Source of the DNA: Endomychus coccineus
Lineage: Eukaryota; Arthropoda; Insecta; Coleoptera; Endomychidae
Direction: 5' to 3'
Length of the DNA stretch: 64,000 nucleotides
Assembly: GCA_958510875.1 (NCBI GenBank)
Contig: OY294068.1
Span: 149,022,388 to 149,086,387, forward strand
Positions 11,010-23,065 of this stretch are shown one piece after another. A program made the translations under genes and the position numbers. How positions within the stretch are numbered: the first letter of the stretch is position 1; every line of letters starts with the position of its first letter. Below the pieces are notes generated by a model that saw only the letters and a program-made list of their open reading frames with translations, was not told the origin of the DNA and did not search any database.

Positions 11010-11527
11010 TTCCGGATGGATTCCGCGTCACAATAGCTCGACTTGATGCCGACGTTTCGCCAACCATTACAGGTGGCATCTTCAGGGCAGGCTTGAGGCT
11101 TGAACTGAAACTGGTTCTACTGGTTTCTGTAGTCGTATTTATTGTAGGAGAAATCCTTCACGCTACATAGTTCACTGCCTTTATTCCGGTGCTTAACTTC
11201 GTTCCGGCACCTGACCCTGCCGTTGTGCGAACATGTGCAAAGTGGAATTTTCGAGGATGGGTTTCCAAATGTTGGGAAGGTAATATCCTGCGTCACGGTT
11301 CAGATTATTCGGATGTTTTAGGATTTCTATAGCTTCAAGGATTTTTCGCTGATAGAAGTTTGGGGCTCGGACTAGGATTTTAGTATCTTCAAAAAGGATT
11401 TGATGATTTGTGTCAAACTTGTGTTCCGCAAGTGCAGATCTACTGGTGATCTACCTTAAAGATACAACCTGTTGGCGAAACGTCTGCATCGAGTCATGGT
11501 GGTGCGGAATACATCCGGAAGCCAATA
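11010..11527 (-). pseudogene. Penelope-like element tail with inverted end copy
   Basis: The minus strand at about 11030-11440 matches the C-terminus and tail of the PLE at 15657-16124 (equivalent of KILARAPNFYHRQI and EIL KHPNNLN, here diverged). About 80 bp at 11010-11090 is repeated in inverted orientation at 11447-11527, so two ends of the same family face each other. GAAACGTC preceded by CTGAAGA and a pairing segment (minus strand, about 11095-11050) resembles a weak hammerhead core. No intact frame remains. Confidence 0.7.
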
Positions 11528-13034
11528 ATTTCTACATGTTTGCACATATCAAAGAAATCCCTAAATAATTACGGCCCTATCTTCGTCAAACCAGGAATAC
11601 TTCATTTTAAGAGTTGGGAACACTTTCCAGGATTGCCGGATAAATCAGCTTATTTTATTCAATTGACATGACAGTTCATATATTCGTTGTGAATTAGAAT
11701 TTTAATGGCATTTAATTTCAGAAATTCATAAGCAGTTCCTCTCAGGACTGTAATTTTAGCTAAAGTTACGTCATGTGCGTAAACTGCGAAAATCTCGAAA
11801 CTACCATCATCTAGTGTTAAACAAATAAATTATTTCGAAAGGAACGTGAAAATGGAGGACCATTTCGTCCTATAACTGCCGTTAGAGGCAGAGTTACTGC
11901 AACTTTACACTGAGTGTCAATGAAATTACAGGTAGCCATGGGGCTGAAGTAGTTGTAAGTGTAGATGATTTTGGTCAAAGTGTAATTCAGATTGTTATTT
12001 TTGATCTTTTCTGAAACAAGGAACATATAACTTTAAACACACTGAAAGCAAACTTCTGGAACTTAAGAGAAGCATGTCCATTATCATGATAAAATGGAGC
12101 AAAACAACTTCCTGTATTGGTTTGAGCTTCAAATTTTAGTGAATTTAGAAGAACTGTACTGTAATGAATAAAATGCAAACAACCGTCTCCAATAAATGTG
12201 AATAATATACATTATGAGAATACCTTCTTAAAATCACAGTTGTTGACAATATTTAAAGAAATTATAGTGCGTATAGCAGTGAAATGATATTTATTATTTT
12301 AATGTGGTTGTGCAATAAGCTGGAGACCATTATAATATACGAATTCATGTTCCTTCTTAGTATTTATTTATTATATTATTAGTACCTGGGTCGGTGATGT
12401 GGAAACCTACTGTTTTAATAATATAGAAATAAGTTTATGCAAGTAGAACCAGTAAGTAGATAAAATACCTTATTTCCTATTTTGAACAATTACATGGTTC
12501 AAAAATTTGCTAACAATTTGTGAATTCCATTTAAAATTAAAAATTATTTTTATTATTTGATATAATAAACTGTGTTTATAACACAGCTTATTGAATCAAA
12601 TGGTTGATTGTATTCAACCTGACAATACTGTATCACATGCTGCTCTGACGTCATTACTTTCTCATCCTGAACAAAGTCTATATTATCCTAATGTCGATGC
12701 TTTTGAAGAATGAGTGCTATCTAGTTTTTTTCATACTGAAAAATGTAAGTCATTTCTTCAACAGTCATTTAAACACAAATAATTTTCTGGAATATGAATG
12801 AAGAATCGGAGACACATGGAATATTGATGGAACACCACGAACTTAGGAAAAAAGTCTAAAGAACAGAGACTTGTGCATTGTCACTTTTATAAATGAGCCC
12901 AGTTTGAACATACATACACAATTTCTTCAAATATAATATTCAGTTCTACGATACTGGAACATCTGGGACCCAGGGAATATACACGCCCCTAGTTTGTTAG
13001 TGGAAAGTAATTTCGTATTATTCCATAAATATAA
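11528..13034. other. Cep135 intron, AT-rich, nothing recognised
   Basis: No repeat pair, RNA or convincing reading frame. A 37-codon frame at 12601-12714 has no recognisable family and is probably chance. Confidence 0.4.
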
Positions 13035-14804
13035 TATAATTATTGGGCTGCGCAAAAAAAAAATCGATATTTTTTTTATTTCGCTCTTCTTCGAGTATAT
13101 CATTCCCCGTTCCAATTCATTCAGGTCCCCCAAATTTGAAACAAATCGGCTAATATTTAGAGGTGCATCAAGCCCAAAATGTGTTTTTTGAAGTTTTTCC
13201 TCAATTTTTGAGAGGTTTCATAACACTGTTCTACAATAACGGGATGTTTGACACTTGCGAGACATTATTACATTCAAACACAAAGTATTTAATGCATTTC
13301 AGTCGTCACATCCACTTTCCCACAGATATATTGGTGCAAAGAACCATTTTTTTAAGGCCTAAAAACTGTAATTTCAACTTTCAACTTAAACAACTTCATA
13401 TTTTTAAGTTCGTGATGCGTCATATGCTCTTTTAACGTAGCCTAGTATCACGTACCATGAATTGAATTGATAATTTCAGAGAAAATCGCCCATCAGTTAT
13501 GATAATCTACACTCGAGTGGAAAAACGCACCACTTGAAAATGTACATAAAATGGCATACATTCAGAGTGCCTTAACTCGGTTGCATTTAGTCGAAAATGG
13601 ATGAATCTTTGAGTTCTGAAAAGGTTAGAACCTTCCCTTCAATGTGCTGCTAGTTAATGTGATACCAAATCCATTCCACCCCCTCCCATTCCGCTAAGAG
13701 AAATATGTTCCTGGTGTCAAAAAATGTCCCACTTTGACAGCTCGTAGCCGATTAAAAGGTTATTATTAAATCCAAATTCTGACACCGAATTAGAGATGTG
13801 GAGAACGCGTTGTATCGATGAACTATTCTCTCAACATACACGTAACTTGTTGAAAAGATTTGACGTGAACTGCGACTTTTTAACTGAAGATTGTTAAAAA
13901 TATTTGATTGTGAATACTAGAATATATTCTGTACTCAACACATTCTATTAACTTTATGACTCGTCGATTAATTTTATAAAGATTCATTGATTGAGGTACA
14001 AAATTGGCAAAGTTGTGACCAAAACAACGCAAAATGGTACTTTTTTTTGAAAAATTAATAACGTCCCGCCAAATCATCGTAGAAACTCGAATTTTTAAGG
14101 AACTTAAAGAAAAATGATTGAAATTTATTGACACCAGGAACATATTTTTCTTAGCGGGATGGGAGGGTGGAATGGATCTGGTATCACATTAACTAGCATC
14201 ACATTGAAGGGAAGGTTCTAACCTTTTCAGAACTCAAAGATTCATCCATTTTCGACTAATTGCAACCGAGTTAAGGCATTCTGAATTTTTGCCATTTTTG
14301 GTGCATTTTCAAGTGGTGCGTTTTACCACTCGAGTGTACTGTAACTGATGGGCGATTTTCTCTGAAATTATCAATTCAATTATTGCTACGCGATACTAGA
14401 ATACGTTAAAAGAGCATATGACACATGACGAACCTGAAAATATGAAGTTATTGAAGTTGAAAGTTGAAATTACAGTTTTTAGGCCTTAAAAAATGGTTCT
14501 TTTCGCTAATATATCTGTCGGAAAGTGGATGTGGCAACTGAAATGCATTAAATTCTTTGTGTTTGAATGTAATAATGTCTCCCAAGCGTCAAACATCCCG
14601 TTATTGTAGAACAATGTTAAGAAACCTCTCAAAAATTGAGGAAAAACTTCAAAAAACACGTTTTGGGCTTGATGCACCTCTAAATATTAACCGATTTGTT
14701 TCAAATTTGGGAGACCTGAATGAATTTAACCGGGGAATGATATACTCGAAGAAGAGCGAAATAATAAAATATCGATTTTTTTTTGGCACAGCCTAATAAT
14801 TATA
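13035..14804. mobile_element. Fold-back element with about 690-bp inverted arms
   Basis: The ends TATAATTATTGGGCTG (13035) and the complement of TATAATTATTAGGCTG (ending 14804) begin two long arms, about 13035-13720 and 14120-14804, that are reverse complements with scattered differences, including the shared GAAGAAGAGCGAAAT block. The loop of about 400 bp has no coding capacity; the frames seen inside are mirrored shadows. The TA-rich ends suggest a Tc1/mariner-related non-autonomous element. It lies in the Cep135 intron. Confidence 0.8.
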
Positions 14805-15151
14805 CTAGGTCTAGGTCTGACGGATTTTTCCTAAATACTTTAAACTAATTAAGAATACCAACTTCATATAACAATGTAATATAAACAGGGTCAAAAAAAG
14901 TAATAGAAAAATTTTATAATTTAAATTGAAATTTGATAAATATACTCAAATATATATATCGCATAAACCAAAATCTGAGAAAGGCACCTTGCATAGAAAG
15001 GTTTGACGCACCATTGACACACTTCCAGTGGTTATGTCTGGATAATATTCGAAACATGCCAAGTGGGCCGGCCCACTTTTAACAAAATATCTGCTCTTGA
15101 AGCTTCCCAAGATCAAGAAATATGGAAAGATCTCAAATCAATCTTACGTAC

Positions 15152-15277
15152 CGATTTTCGGCGAGAGCGTTATCTCTTGCTCCAGTCAAGTTTTTTATTT
15201 GATTTTGCAGTTGGTTTATTTTCTGATCGGTTAAGTCAAGCTTACTGCTTGTGCTAGCTGCTCTGTCCGTCAGTCCC
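15152..15277 (-). CDS. Cep135: Cep135/Bld10-like coiled-coil protein, exon a
   Basis: This 126-nt exon lies after acceptor TTACTTACAG. It reads GLTDRAASTSSKLDLTDQKI, then LQNQIKNLTGARDNALAEN, and ends with CG that is completed to Arg by exon b; donor GTACGT. The series a-b-c-d gives 218 residues without a frame break, all in coiled-coil register. The block LTGARDNALAENRKLQDEL fits the Cep135 pattern of an N-x-L-T-x-x-R-D segment. Upstream exons, which would encode most of the protein, were not found between 15.3 kb and the DUF4789 gene and may be short exons hidden among repeats or lie right of the window. Confidence 0.75.
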
Positions 15278-15656
15278 CTGTAAGTAACAAAAGAAAAAAA
15301 AATTAAAATTAATCCAAGAATAAATCGTTTATACTTTGTAACATAACACATAAAACATAGGGAAGTGTAACATACGTGCAAAAAGTTATCACTGTTGACA
15401 CTATTCACAATGCCAAAAGTATTACTTTTTACACTAGTACCGAAAGTAAATGACAGTACAAAAAGCAAAAGTAAATAGTAATACGAAAATATTCTCAGTT
15501 GAAGCTTTCACTATTTTTAGAACTGTTTTAACAATTAGTAATATTTCTTGTATTAATGTGATGTTATGTTGAATAGAAATTGAAAAGAAATAATATGTAA
15601 TTCGATCGTGGAAAGAATGTTGCGTGTAACAATTGCAAAAAGTATATTTGTTGCAG

Positions 15657-17520
15657 TCAACAACAACTTTGTTTCGAGCTGTACACTTCATGAAAATTCT
15701 TGGCTTCAGACTTGATGACGACGTTTCGCTGACCATTACAGGTGGTTACAGGTGGTATCTTCAAAGCTGCTTGATGCTTGAAGTGAAACTGATTCTTCTG
15801 GTTTCTGTAGTGGCATTTATTGTGGGAAAAAATCTTCACGCTACACAGTTCGCTTTCTTTATTCCGGTGGTTAACTCCGTCTGGTACCTGAACCTGCTGT
15901 TGTGTGATCATGTGCGAACTAGAATTTTTGAGGATAGGTTTCCAAATGTTCGGAAGGTAATATTCTAAATCACGGTTTAGATTGTTTGGATGTTTTAGGA
16001 TTTCTATAGCTCCAAGAATTTGTCGATGATAGAAGTTTGGGGCTCGGGCTAGGATTTTAGTATTTTCGAAAAGAATTTGACGTTCCACAAGTGCAGATCT
16101 ACTGGGGCACGAAGCCTTGTACAACTCCCATGTTCTTTCACAGGGGTAGCTATTGTACGACCTGTTTCACCAATGTTGACTTTACCGCAAGAACAGGGAA
16201 TGCTATAAACACCTTCTAAATGAAGAGGAGGAAGGAGATCTTTGATAGGTTTGTAAAACTGAAATAGTTTTCGAAGTGTAGAAAAACGAATAGAAATATT
16301 ATGCTTTTCAAGGATTTTGGAAATTCGATGAATTAATGAGGTGGGGGTTATGGTTCAGGTTGATTTAAAATTTTAGGCGAAGTGTATTTCTTTATGGCTT
16401 TTTGAATATTATAATGAGAGAAATTATTTTATAATAAGACAGATGAAAGATGTTTTAATTCTAATGTTAAGGATTGGGGTGGGATAAGTTAACAGCTCTG
16501 TGGATCAAGGAGTTTATGACACATTGCTTTTGGGCAGGGTGGTGATGGGAAAGGCTATTTACGACCTGTTCCACCAATGTAGACTCTACTGCAAGAACAG
16601 GGAATGCTATAAACACCTTCTAAATGAAGAGGAGGAAGTGGATCTTTGATAGGTTTGTTAAACTGAGATAGTTTTCGAAGTGTGGAAAAACGAATAGTAA
16701 TATTATGTTTATAAGGATTTTGTAAATTCGATGGATAGAGGGAGGGGGAGGTGGCTTGTTGCGGCTCAGGTTGATTTAAAATTTAAAATTTTAGGCGGAG
16801 TGTATTTCTTTACGGCGTTTTGAATATTATAATGATAGAAATTATTTGATAGTAAGACAGATAATAGGTGTTTTAATTCTGATTTCAAGGATTGGGGTTG
16901 GGATAAGTTAATAGCTCTGTGGACCAAGGAGTTTATGACACATTGCTTTAGGTGGTGGTGGGAAAGGCTATTGAGGTATTTAACGGTGAGAGTGCATTTT
17001 CGATACACAGAATGTTCCAAAGTACCGACTGTCGACTAACTTATACATCTAGGAAACTGGTGTGAACTTTTCGAATCAACATGGTGAAACGGATATTGGT
17101 ATGTAATGAATTCAAATGATGGATGAAGGGAACAATATTTTCGCGACCATGTTGCCAAATAACAAACGTGTTGTCGACATATCTAAATTAACCTTTCGGC
17201 TTGAAGACAGATGAGTCAATAGCATCTTGTTCAAAAGTTTCCATGAAGATATGACCGGAGAAAGTGGGGAACCCATGGTAGCTCTCGAGGAGTGCTCGTA
17301 AAACTTGCTATCGTACAGAAAACATGAGGAAGATAAAAATTTATTAACTCCATTGAAATGTTTTTGGTAGGTATCAGTTGGGAAATTATGGAAAGGGTGT
17401 CTGTAATGGGAACATTGATAAAGAGTGATTCGACGTCCAAGCTAACGTCAAGCTAATCATTTGGGCCAACTTTTAGCGTAGTTTTTCAACGAAATGAAAG
17501 AAATTTAGGATAAAACATAC
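15657..17520 (-). pseudogene. Penelope-like element: reverse transcriptase and GIY-YIG endonuclease, decayed
   Basis: Reading right to left: a reverse-transcriptase block DVESLFINVPITDTLSIIS (about 17440-17380), GSPLSPV (about 17260), RYVDNTFVIWQHGRENIV (about 17185-17130, with the expected YVDD reading YVDN), then linker, GIY-YIG core GVYSIPCSCGKVNIGETGRT (about 16215-16155), and the C-terminal frame at 16124-15657 with ARAPNFYHRQ and KHPNNLNRDL. The frame is broken repeatedly. The linker and the start of the nuclease are present twice (16156-16557 and 16561-16975). This family differs from the PLE at 2.2 and 21.5 kb. It lies upstream of Cep135 exon a. Confidence 0.88.
16156..16975. repeat. 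About 405-bp direct duplication inside the PLE
   Basis: Two units, about 16156-16557 and 16561-16975, each start at ACGACCTGTT(T/C)CACCAATGT and end at GGGAAAGGCTATT. They share nearly all of their sequence, with scattered substitutions. The duplication repeats the linker and GIY-YIG start, so the element carries that module twice. Confidence 0.85.
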
Positions 17521-17681
17521 CTTGAGCATAGGGTGTTCATGATGAATCTCCCAACTTTTTGAAATATTATTGTTATGCTCTATTTTCTACTATAGTAAGT
17601 TTTTTTTCAATAAAGTTTCGAAATAGTAATGGGCATTTGACTGTAGATGTGAATACATTCACTTTAATATAGGCTGTTATA

Positions 17682-18526
17682 GGTAATTAATTCGTGATAC
17701 GAAAACGATATGCCCCTTTCCCCGTTTCACCCCCAGAATGTCAAAATTGGTCCATTTCTACCCCTTCAATATGATATACGTTATATGATGTATTCAAAAC
17801 ATGAAAATTAAGCTCCGAAAATGGTATCTAGGAGGTTTTTTGGATCGCTGATCACGATTCCGAGGTCGGTTAGCTGGAAAACTCAACCGAAGATCAGAAA
17901 ATCGGGAAAATTTGGCTATTTTCCACTTATTTTTTAAACTTTGTATTTTTGATCTATAAAAATGGCTTCTAGGAGGCTTTATGGGACGCTGATCACAAAT
18001 CCGAGATTGATTATGCGGAAAACTTGACCGGAGACCGGAAAATCGGAAAAACTGGTTATTTTCTACTTATTTTTCAAACTTTTTAGGACTTCATAAATTG
18101 CTTCTAGAAGGTTTTTTGGGTCGCTGATGCGAAATGAAAAAAATTAAGTTTTTAATTTTTCCGGCCTCTTGATGAATTTTCCGCACAACTGACCTGATGT
18201 TCCGGTCTCCGGTTGAGTTTTCCGCATAAATGATCTCGGATCCGGTTGAGTTTTACGGGTAACTGACCTCGGTTCGTGATCAGCTACCCAAGAAATCAAA
18301 GTTTGAAAAATAAGTGGAAAATAGCAAAATTTTCCCGACTTTCTGGTTTTTGGTTCTGACCTCGGATTCGTGATCAGCTACCCAAAACATCTCCTAGATA
18401 TCATTTTCAGAGCTTAACTTTTTTTTAAACATCATATAGCGTCAAATTTTGGAAGGGTAGAAATGGGTCAATTTTGCCGTTCTGGGGGTGAAGGGGGGCG
18501 AGGGCATATCGTTTCACGAATTACCT
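17682..18526. mobile_element. Fold-back element with internal short repeats
   Basis: The left end (GGTAATTAATTCGTGATACG, 17682) and right end (ending 18526) are reverse complements for about 200 bp, including ATATGCCC, CACCCCCAGAA and the TCTAGGAG block. Internally, a motif around CTGATCAC...CCGAGGT...GGAAAACTCAACCG recurs several times in both orientations. No coding capacity. Confidence 0.75.
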
Positions 18527-19314
18527 TTGGGGTCCATGGAACATAATGCATAATTTTTTTTTCAGATTCCCCCTTCTACTTGGATTCTAGGATTCTACTG
18601 ATATGTACAAACGAACTGTTAATAATAATTCTTGAACAACTAGCTCCTTGGCTAATATCTCAACAGATGTTCATTCAGAAAGAATCTGTTCATGAATGTG
18701 GGAAAATATTAAACGAGTGAAATCACCCTCTATACTACAGGTACAGGGCCACAACTCTGAGTTCAAAACTCAGTGTGACGTCATCGACGGGAGGCTTACG
18801 AAGCTTACAGTTCAGTATCGTGTAATCATAATGGCAAGGAAACGGTACAAAGCTGATGTGACAGGTGATAAATATTACGGATTAACAAAATATCATATAT
18901 TTCTTGTGGAAAATTATATGTTGCATCTGTTCCTTAGGTGACTTTGTGCACTGGGAAAGTGTTTTTACCTCTAAATAAGCATGTATTAAAGTGTTATAAG
19001 CTAATAAAGGGCTTTCTAAAATGTCTTCCTGAGTGAATAATAGTTTTTCAACATCCAAAAGATCAAATGTTTCGTTTTCCTAAAGATAATGAACTACGGA
19101 AAAAATTAATATCGGCTGTTCATATGATTTTATCCTCACTTACATATAAGTTTTTAAGATTTTCAAATCTATAAATTAAAGAGGTTGACCATATTTGTCC
19201 TGTATATCAAAAATGAATCACGAATTATTGATCATGTTTATAAAGTCAATTATTATATTAGTTAGAACAAATTGGATACAACATATTCTGAATTTATTAT
19301 AAGTGACAATAATT
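18527..19314. other. Unassigned
   Basis: An 81-codon plus-strand frame (18696-18941) has no recognisable family. Otherwise AT-rich DNA without visible repeats. Confidence 0.35.
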
Positions 19315-19650
19315 ATATATAAATTCTCGGGAAATGGGACACACTAACACATATATGCTTATTGTTTTAGTCTTATTTCAATTAAAAATGCCCACGTCGT
19401 CCAAATGAACAGAAACACGAATAATCGAAACTGTAACAGATTAATGTTTCAAGTATAAGTATTTGTATTAAGAATGCACTGCTTAGCAATTTGCTTATAA
19501 TATACGAACTCATGTCAAACAAAGTCTTAATACGACTGAAACCAAAAAATATAACGCTCAAGTATCTACTTTCAAACTAGATGTTAATGATTTATTAGGC
19601 AATAGAAAAGTTGTCAGACCTTATTAGAAATATTGCTATTTGAGCATTCT
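19315..19650 (-). mobile_element. Penelope terminal-repeat fragment
   Basis: On the minus strand this matches the non-coding tail of the PLE at 2760-3180: TTTCGAAAGTAGATACT-like block near 19570 and TTTCCCGAGAATTTA near 19330. The ribozyme core that should lie between has been lost. It is probably the 3' tail of the minus-strand PLE at 21295-22140, now separated from it by about 1.65 kb. Confidence 0.65.
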
Positions 19651-21294
19651 ACTGTTAACTAATCTCTAATGAGTTTATTAATTAATGATGATTATGTTTG
19701 AATTCTAATTTTTAATTTAATATTTATTCTTCCGGCTAGCTTTTTATTTTGATTTGAATGTTTTGAATTTATATTTTATATGTCTGATTTGTTTTGATTG
19801 ATTTGAATGAAAATGTTTCTTTATATTATATGGAATTAAACACAATATTTTGTTTGAATTTTAAAAGTTTCTATATTTTAATATTAATGACTCATGTTAT
19901 TATCTCAGGTTACAGATTTTACAATTTATATTTTATGTTCCAAAATTTCTATGTGTAACCTCAAAACTACTTAATATCAAGTCTTGTTTACAAACGACAA
20001 TCTTACATTCAGATATACAAATAACGATACAATGAGGATATTATAATTAAACTTACTTTTAGTTATATCCAATAATATGATAGAAAATGTTGGCAATGTT
20101 CAGTTGATTTTATATCTTCTTGATTATTTGATTATTCACTTTAAAACACAATGCTCTGCTTTGAAAAACATACACAAGGTAAACTACGTTGTTACTTCTT
20201 TATAAATTCAGGAACTGTTGATAATAAATTGTTAACTTGTATTATTCTATTAAGATATAAAACTTCTTCAATAATATACTGGAACGCTATCGAAGACTGG
20301 ATATTCTACGATGCTACTTATTAACTGTGGTTATTATAACCTTAAACTTTGTTCGAATACTCAGGAACACTACTTGATTCGTAGGAATAATTTACTTGCT
20401 TCGGTTACTTTAACTTGTCGAAGCTACAGAGACTACTTGAGTTCTCCGATGTTACCAAAAACTAAGGTTATGGAAATATACTTGAGCTGCAGAAGATGCT
20501 TTGGATCTCAGATGTAAATGCAAACTGTCCTAGCTTCTATTTCAGATTTCCTTTTATAGGACTTCCAAAAGGACGCCAGTTGATGTCATTTCTAACCAAT
20601 GGGGTGCTTCCTTTCTTAATCTAGGATGTTTTGGTCATTGTTGGATTTTGACAGAACTTTTTAATTGTTGACCAATTTGAAGTATCTAAATTGTCTCGAC
20701 CAATCAAATTTGAGTATTCTTGAAATTTGGAATTATTGAAGATTTTCAAATTATTTAAAGTGATCATGCATTCTCCTATTTAAATTAATATTGCCTACAT
20801 TTTTCCACATATTTTGGTATAAGATAACCTATGATTAGGTTCATATTAACTTGATTATTCCAATATTTATGTCTATTTTGACATTTGTCAATTCTTAAAT
20901 CTAATACATAATATAAAATATAAATAACAATTAATAACATTGTAGAACTCAAATTTCCTAATTCTATCTTAAATCTATAACACATTTTAATATTTTGTGC
21001 TATCTTCTGATAGTCTTTGATTCATTTTAATAAAGATTTCCTCTTTCGTATCACTGTACGTTTATCCATTTTCACTGTCTCTTGTTTACACTTCTTATTC
21101 TATATTACATTCTGGTTTAATTTTGTTATACATTGTTTAATACCTTATACTACCAATAATTTAACTTTTAATAATGTTTGTAATTCCATATTTTATGTAT
21201 TTTATTAATCTTTTCTAATTTTAATGTTTCGGTAAGTTCAAATTTTATCATTTTATGTTATGTAGGAAATGAAATCATAACACTACCTAACATG
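19651..21294. other. About 1.65 kb insertion or filler inside the PLE, unidentified
   Basis: Sequence between the PLE coding part and its tail, AT-rich with no recognised domain. The 68-codon frame at 20311-20517 has no known family. It may be an LTR or non-autonomous element inserted into the PLE, but no ends or duplications could be defined. Confidence 0.35.
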
Positions 21295-22140
21295 TACTTT
21301 TAACATTATAAAAACACATGTAGGAAGTCCCATCGCAATCTAAACAATTCAATTCATGTACTGTGTTGATTTGTTCATCTTCAGGTATTGAAGGTTTTAG
21401 ATTTGAAAAATATTTACCAACACAGTTAGTAGGTTTATGCGCAACATTTATATCATTCTTTTTTAAACATTTATTAATTTTCTCTAAGGTTCTTCCGGAA
21501 TGAATGCTAATGTTATAAAATTATCTGTATTACCGTTTATGTTATTTATATATGACGTTCCATTATAGATTTTGTTTATTCTTTCTTTAATAATGGGATT
21601 GAAAAATGGTTTTCGGTAGTTATTTCATTTCCAGTGTATTACGAACAATTTTTAAGTTTTTGGGACGGTCCTCAGGGTGAGACAATTTGACCGCCCGATC
21701 TGTAAGGCTGTTTATAACACTTTTTTATAACTTGTTGGTGCAACGGAATTGAAGTGAAGATAACGTTGAGACCAAACTTCTTTAATAAACCACGAAGTTT
21801 TTATTTTTCCATCGGCATAATGCCTAATGTTCATATCTAGGAAATTTATGTTTTTGTTCACTTCCACAACTAAATTGAAGTTTACAGTGGAAATTGTTAA
21901 ATTTATTAATCACGTACTGAATTTTATCACTGGGAACACACATTAGGCAATCATCTACGTACCGTTTAAAGAATAAGGGTTGAAAATCTAATGACTTTAT
22001 TACTGATTCCTCTAGGCATTCCATAACTAGGTTAGCAATAGTAGCTGAAATAGGAGATACCATTGCTGTGTTGAATAATTGCCCAAAATATTGCTCACCG
22101 CATTGAAAGTAAGTGTATTCTAAGCAAATCTTTACTATAT
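21295..22140 (-). pseudogene. Penelope-like element: reverse transcriptase, decayed
   Basis: The frame at 22063-21824 reads the catalytic part of the reverse transcriptase: MVSPISATIANLVMECLEES and FKRYVDDCLMCVPSDKIQY, with an intact YVDD. Upstream, LEYTYFQCGEQYFGQLFNTA leads in. Downstream (21800-21540, several stops) come DRAVKLSHPEDRPKNLKIVR and then, from about 21530, NVAHKPTNCVGKYFSNLKP shared with the PLE at 2179. It breaks off at the start of the GIY-YIG motif near 21310. The 5' end is truncated at about 22140. Confidence 0.88.
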
Positions 22141-22649
22141 TTAGTGACAGTAATATAAATGTAGATTCATTTTGTGATACTTCCAGAATTTCGTAATAAT
22201 GATTTTTCTCCAGAAATTGAAATTATTTCACATGACTTTGAAGAAATTGAACAATTAATACCCGTTATTACTTATTTAGGTGGCTATTACTCATATATTG
22301 CAATTATGTATGCAAAACTGATGAGAACGCTTTAAAAAAAACAACGATTAATGTCTAAAGAAAAACAATAAATCACAACAATTTTCAAAATGTTGTCCGT
22401 GATTCTTTGAACAAAACTCTATTCTATGAACGTTATCAATCTCCCAAATTCCCTAGTGATGTTAAGTTGAAGCTCTTCGGTTTCTATTCAATAATTTGAA
22501 CAAAGTTCGTTAAGGTTGTCTTTCGGGATACTTTTTCCGATGTTTTGACACCGTTTCTATATCTTTTATAGTAGTTTTCCTTTATTGGTAAACTCCAATT
22601 TTAAGACATAGTGCTTAACAAAGTATTAAAATACAATTTACTTGTGATA

Positions 22650-23065
22650 GACTGAAAAAATCAACGCCTACCATGGTATAAACACTTTTTCTTTAATATT
22701 TCTTTGGGACTACAAGGGTAACTGGTGATACATAAGTTGTGTTAATAATAATAAAACATGTAATGGAAGAGGCTATTCAAAACTGCAAAAATTCAATATG
22801 GCAACGGAGATGATGGTTTGAGAAAAACGAAACTTTTCAGAGGATTTTCCACTTCGCTAAAAGATGAAGCTCAAAAGTTCCATTGAGAATGTATGTATAG
22901 ATTTTTTTAACCCTTGAAATGAATTTGTACAAAAATAAAAAGAAAACCGTAAATTTCAATTTTCCCCCATAATTCCAAAAGTACCAAAGTATAACTTCCC
23001 TTGTTAGGAATATTATCGGGCTCATCGATAAACAACTTTGTTCCAATTTAACCATCTTCCTATCC
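22650..23065 (+). repeat. Diverged copy of the repeat at 4380-4760
   Basis: It shares a run of blocks with 4380-4760 in the same order and orientation: ATGGTATAAA, AACTGCAAAAAT, TTTGAGAAAAACGAAAC, AAAAGATGAA and CATAATTCC. Only one end of the inverted repeat of the 4.2-kb element is visible here. Non-autonomous DNA transposon fragment, by inference. Confidence 0.6.

Noticed and set aside
15633..15968. 111-codon plus-strand frame with apparent membrane segments (also 10910-11170)
   Set aside because: Both are antisense shadows of the Penelope C-terminus on the minus strand, which explains why they resemble each other.
18696..18941. 81-codon frame as an extra host exon
   Set aside because: No recognised domain, no convincing phase match with either host gene, and low-complexity surroundings.
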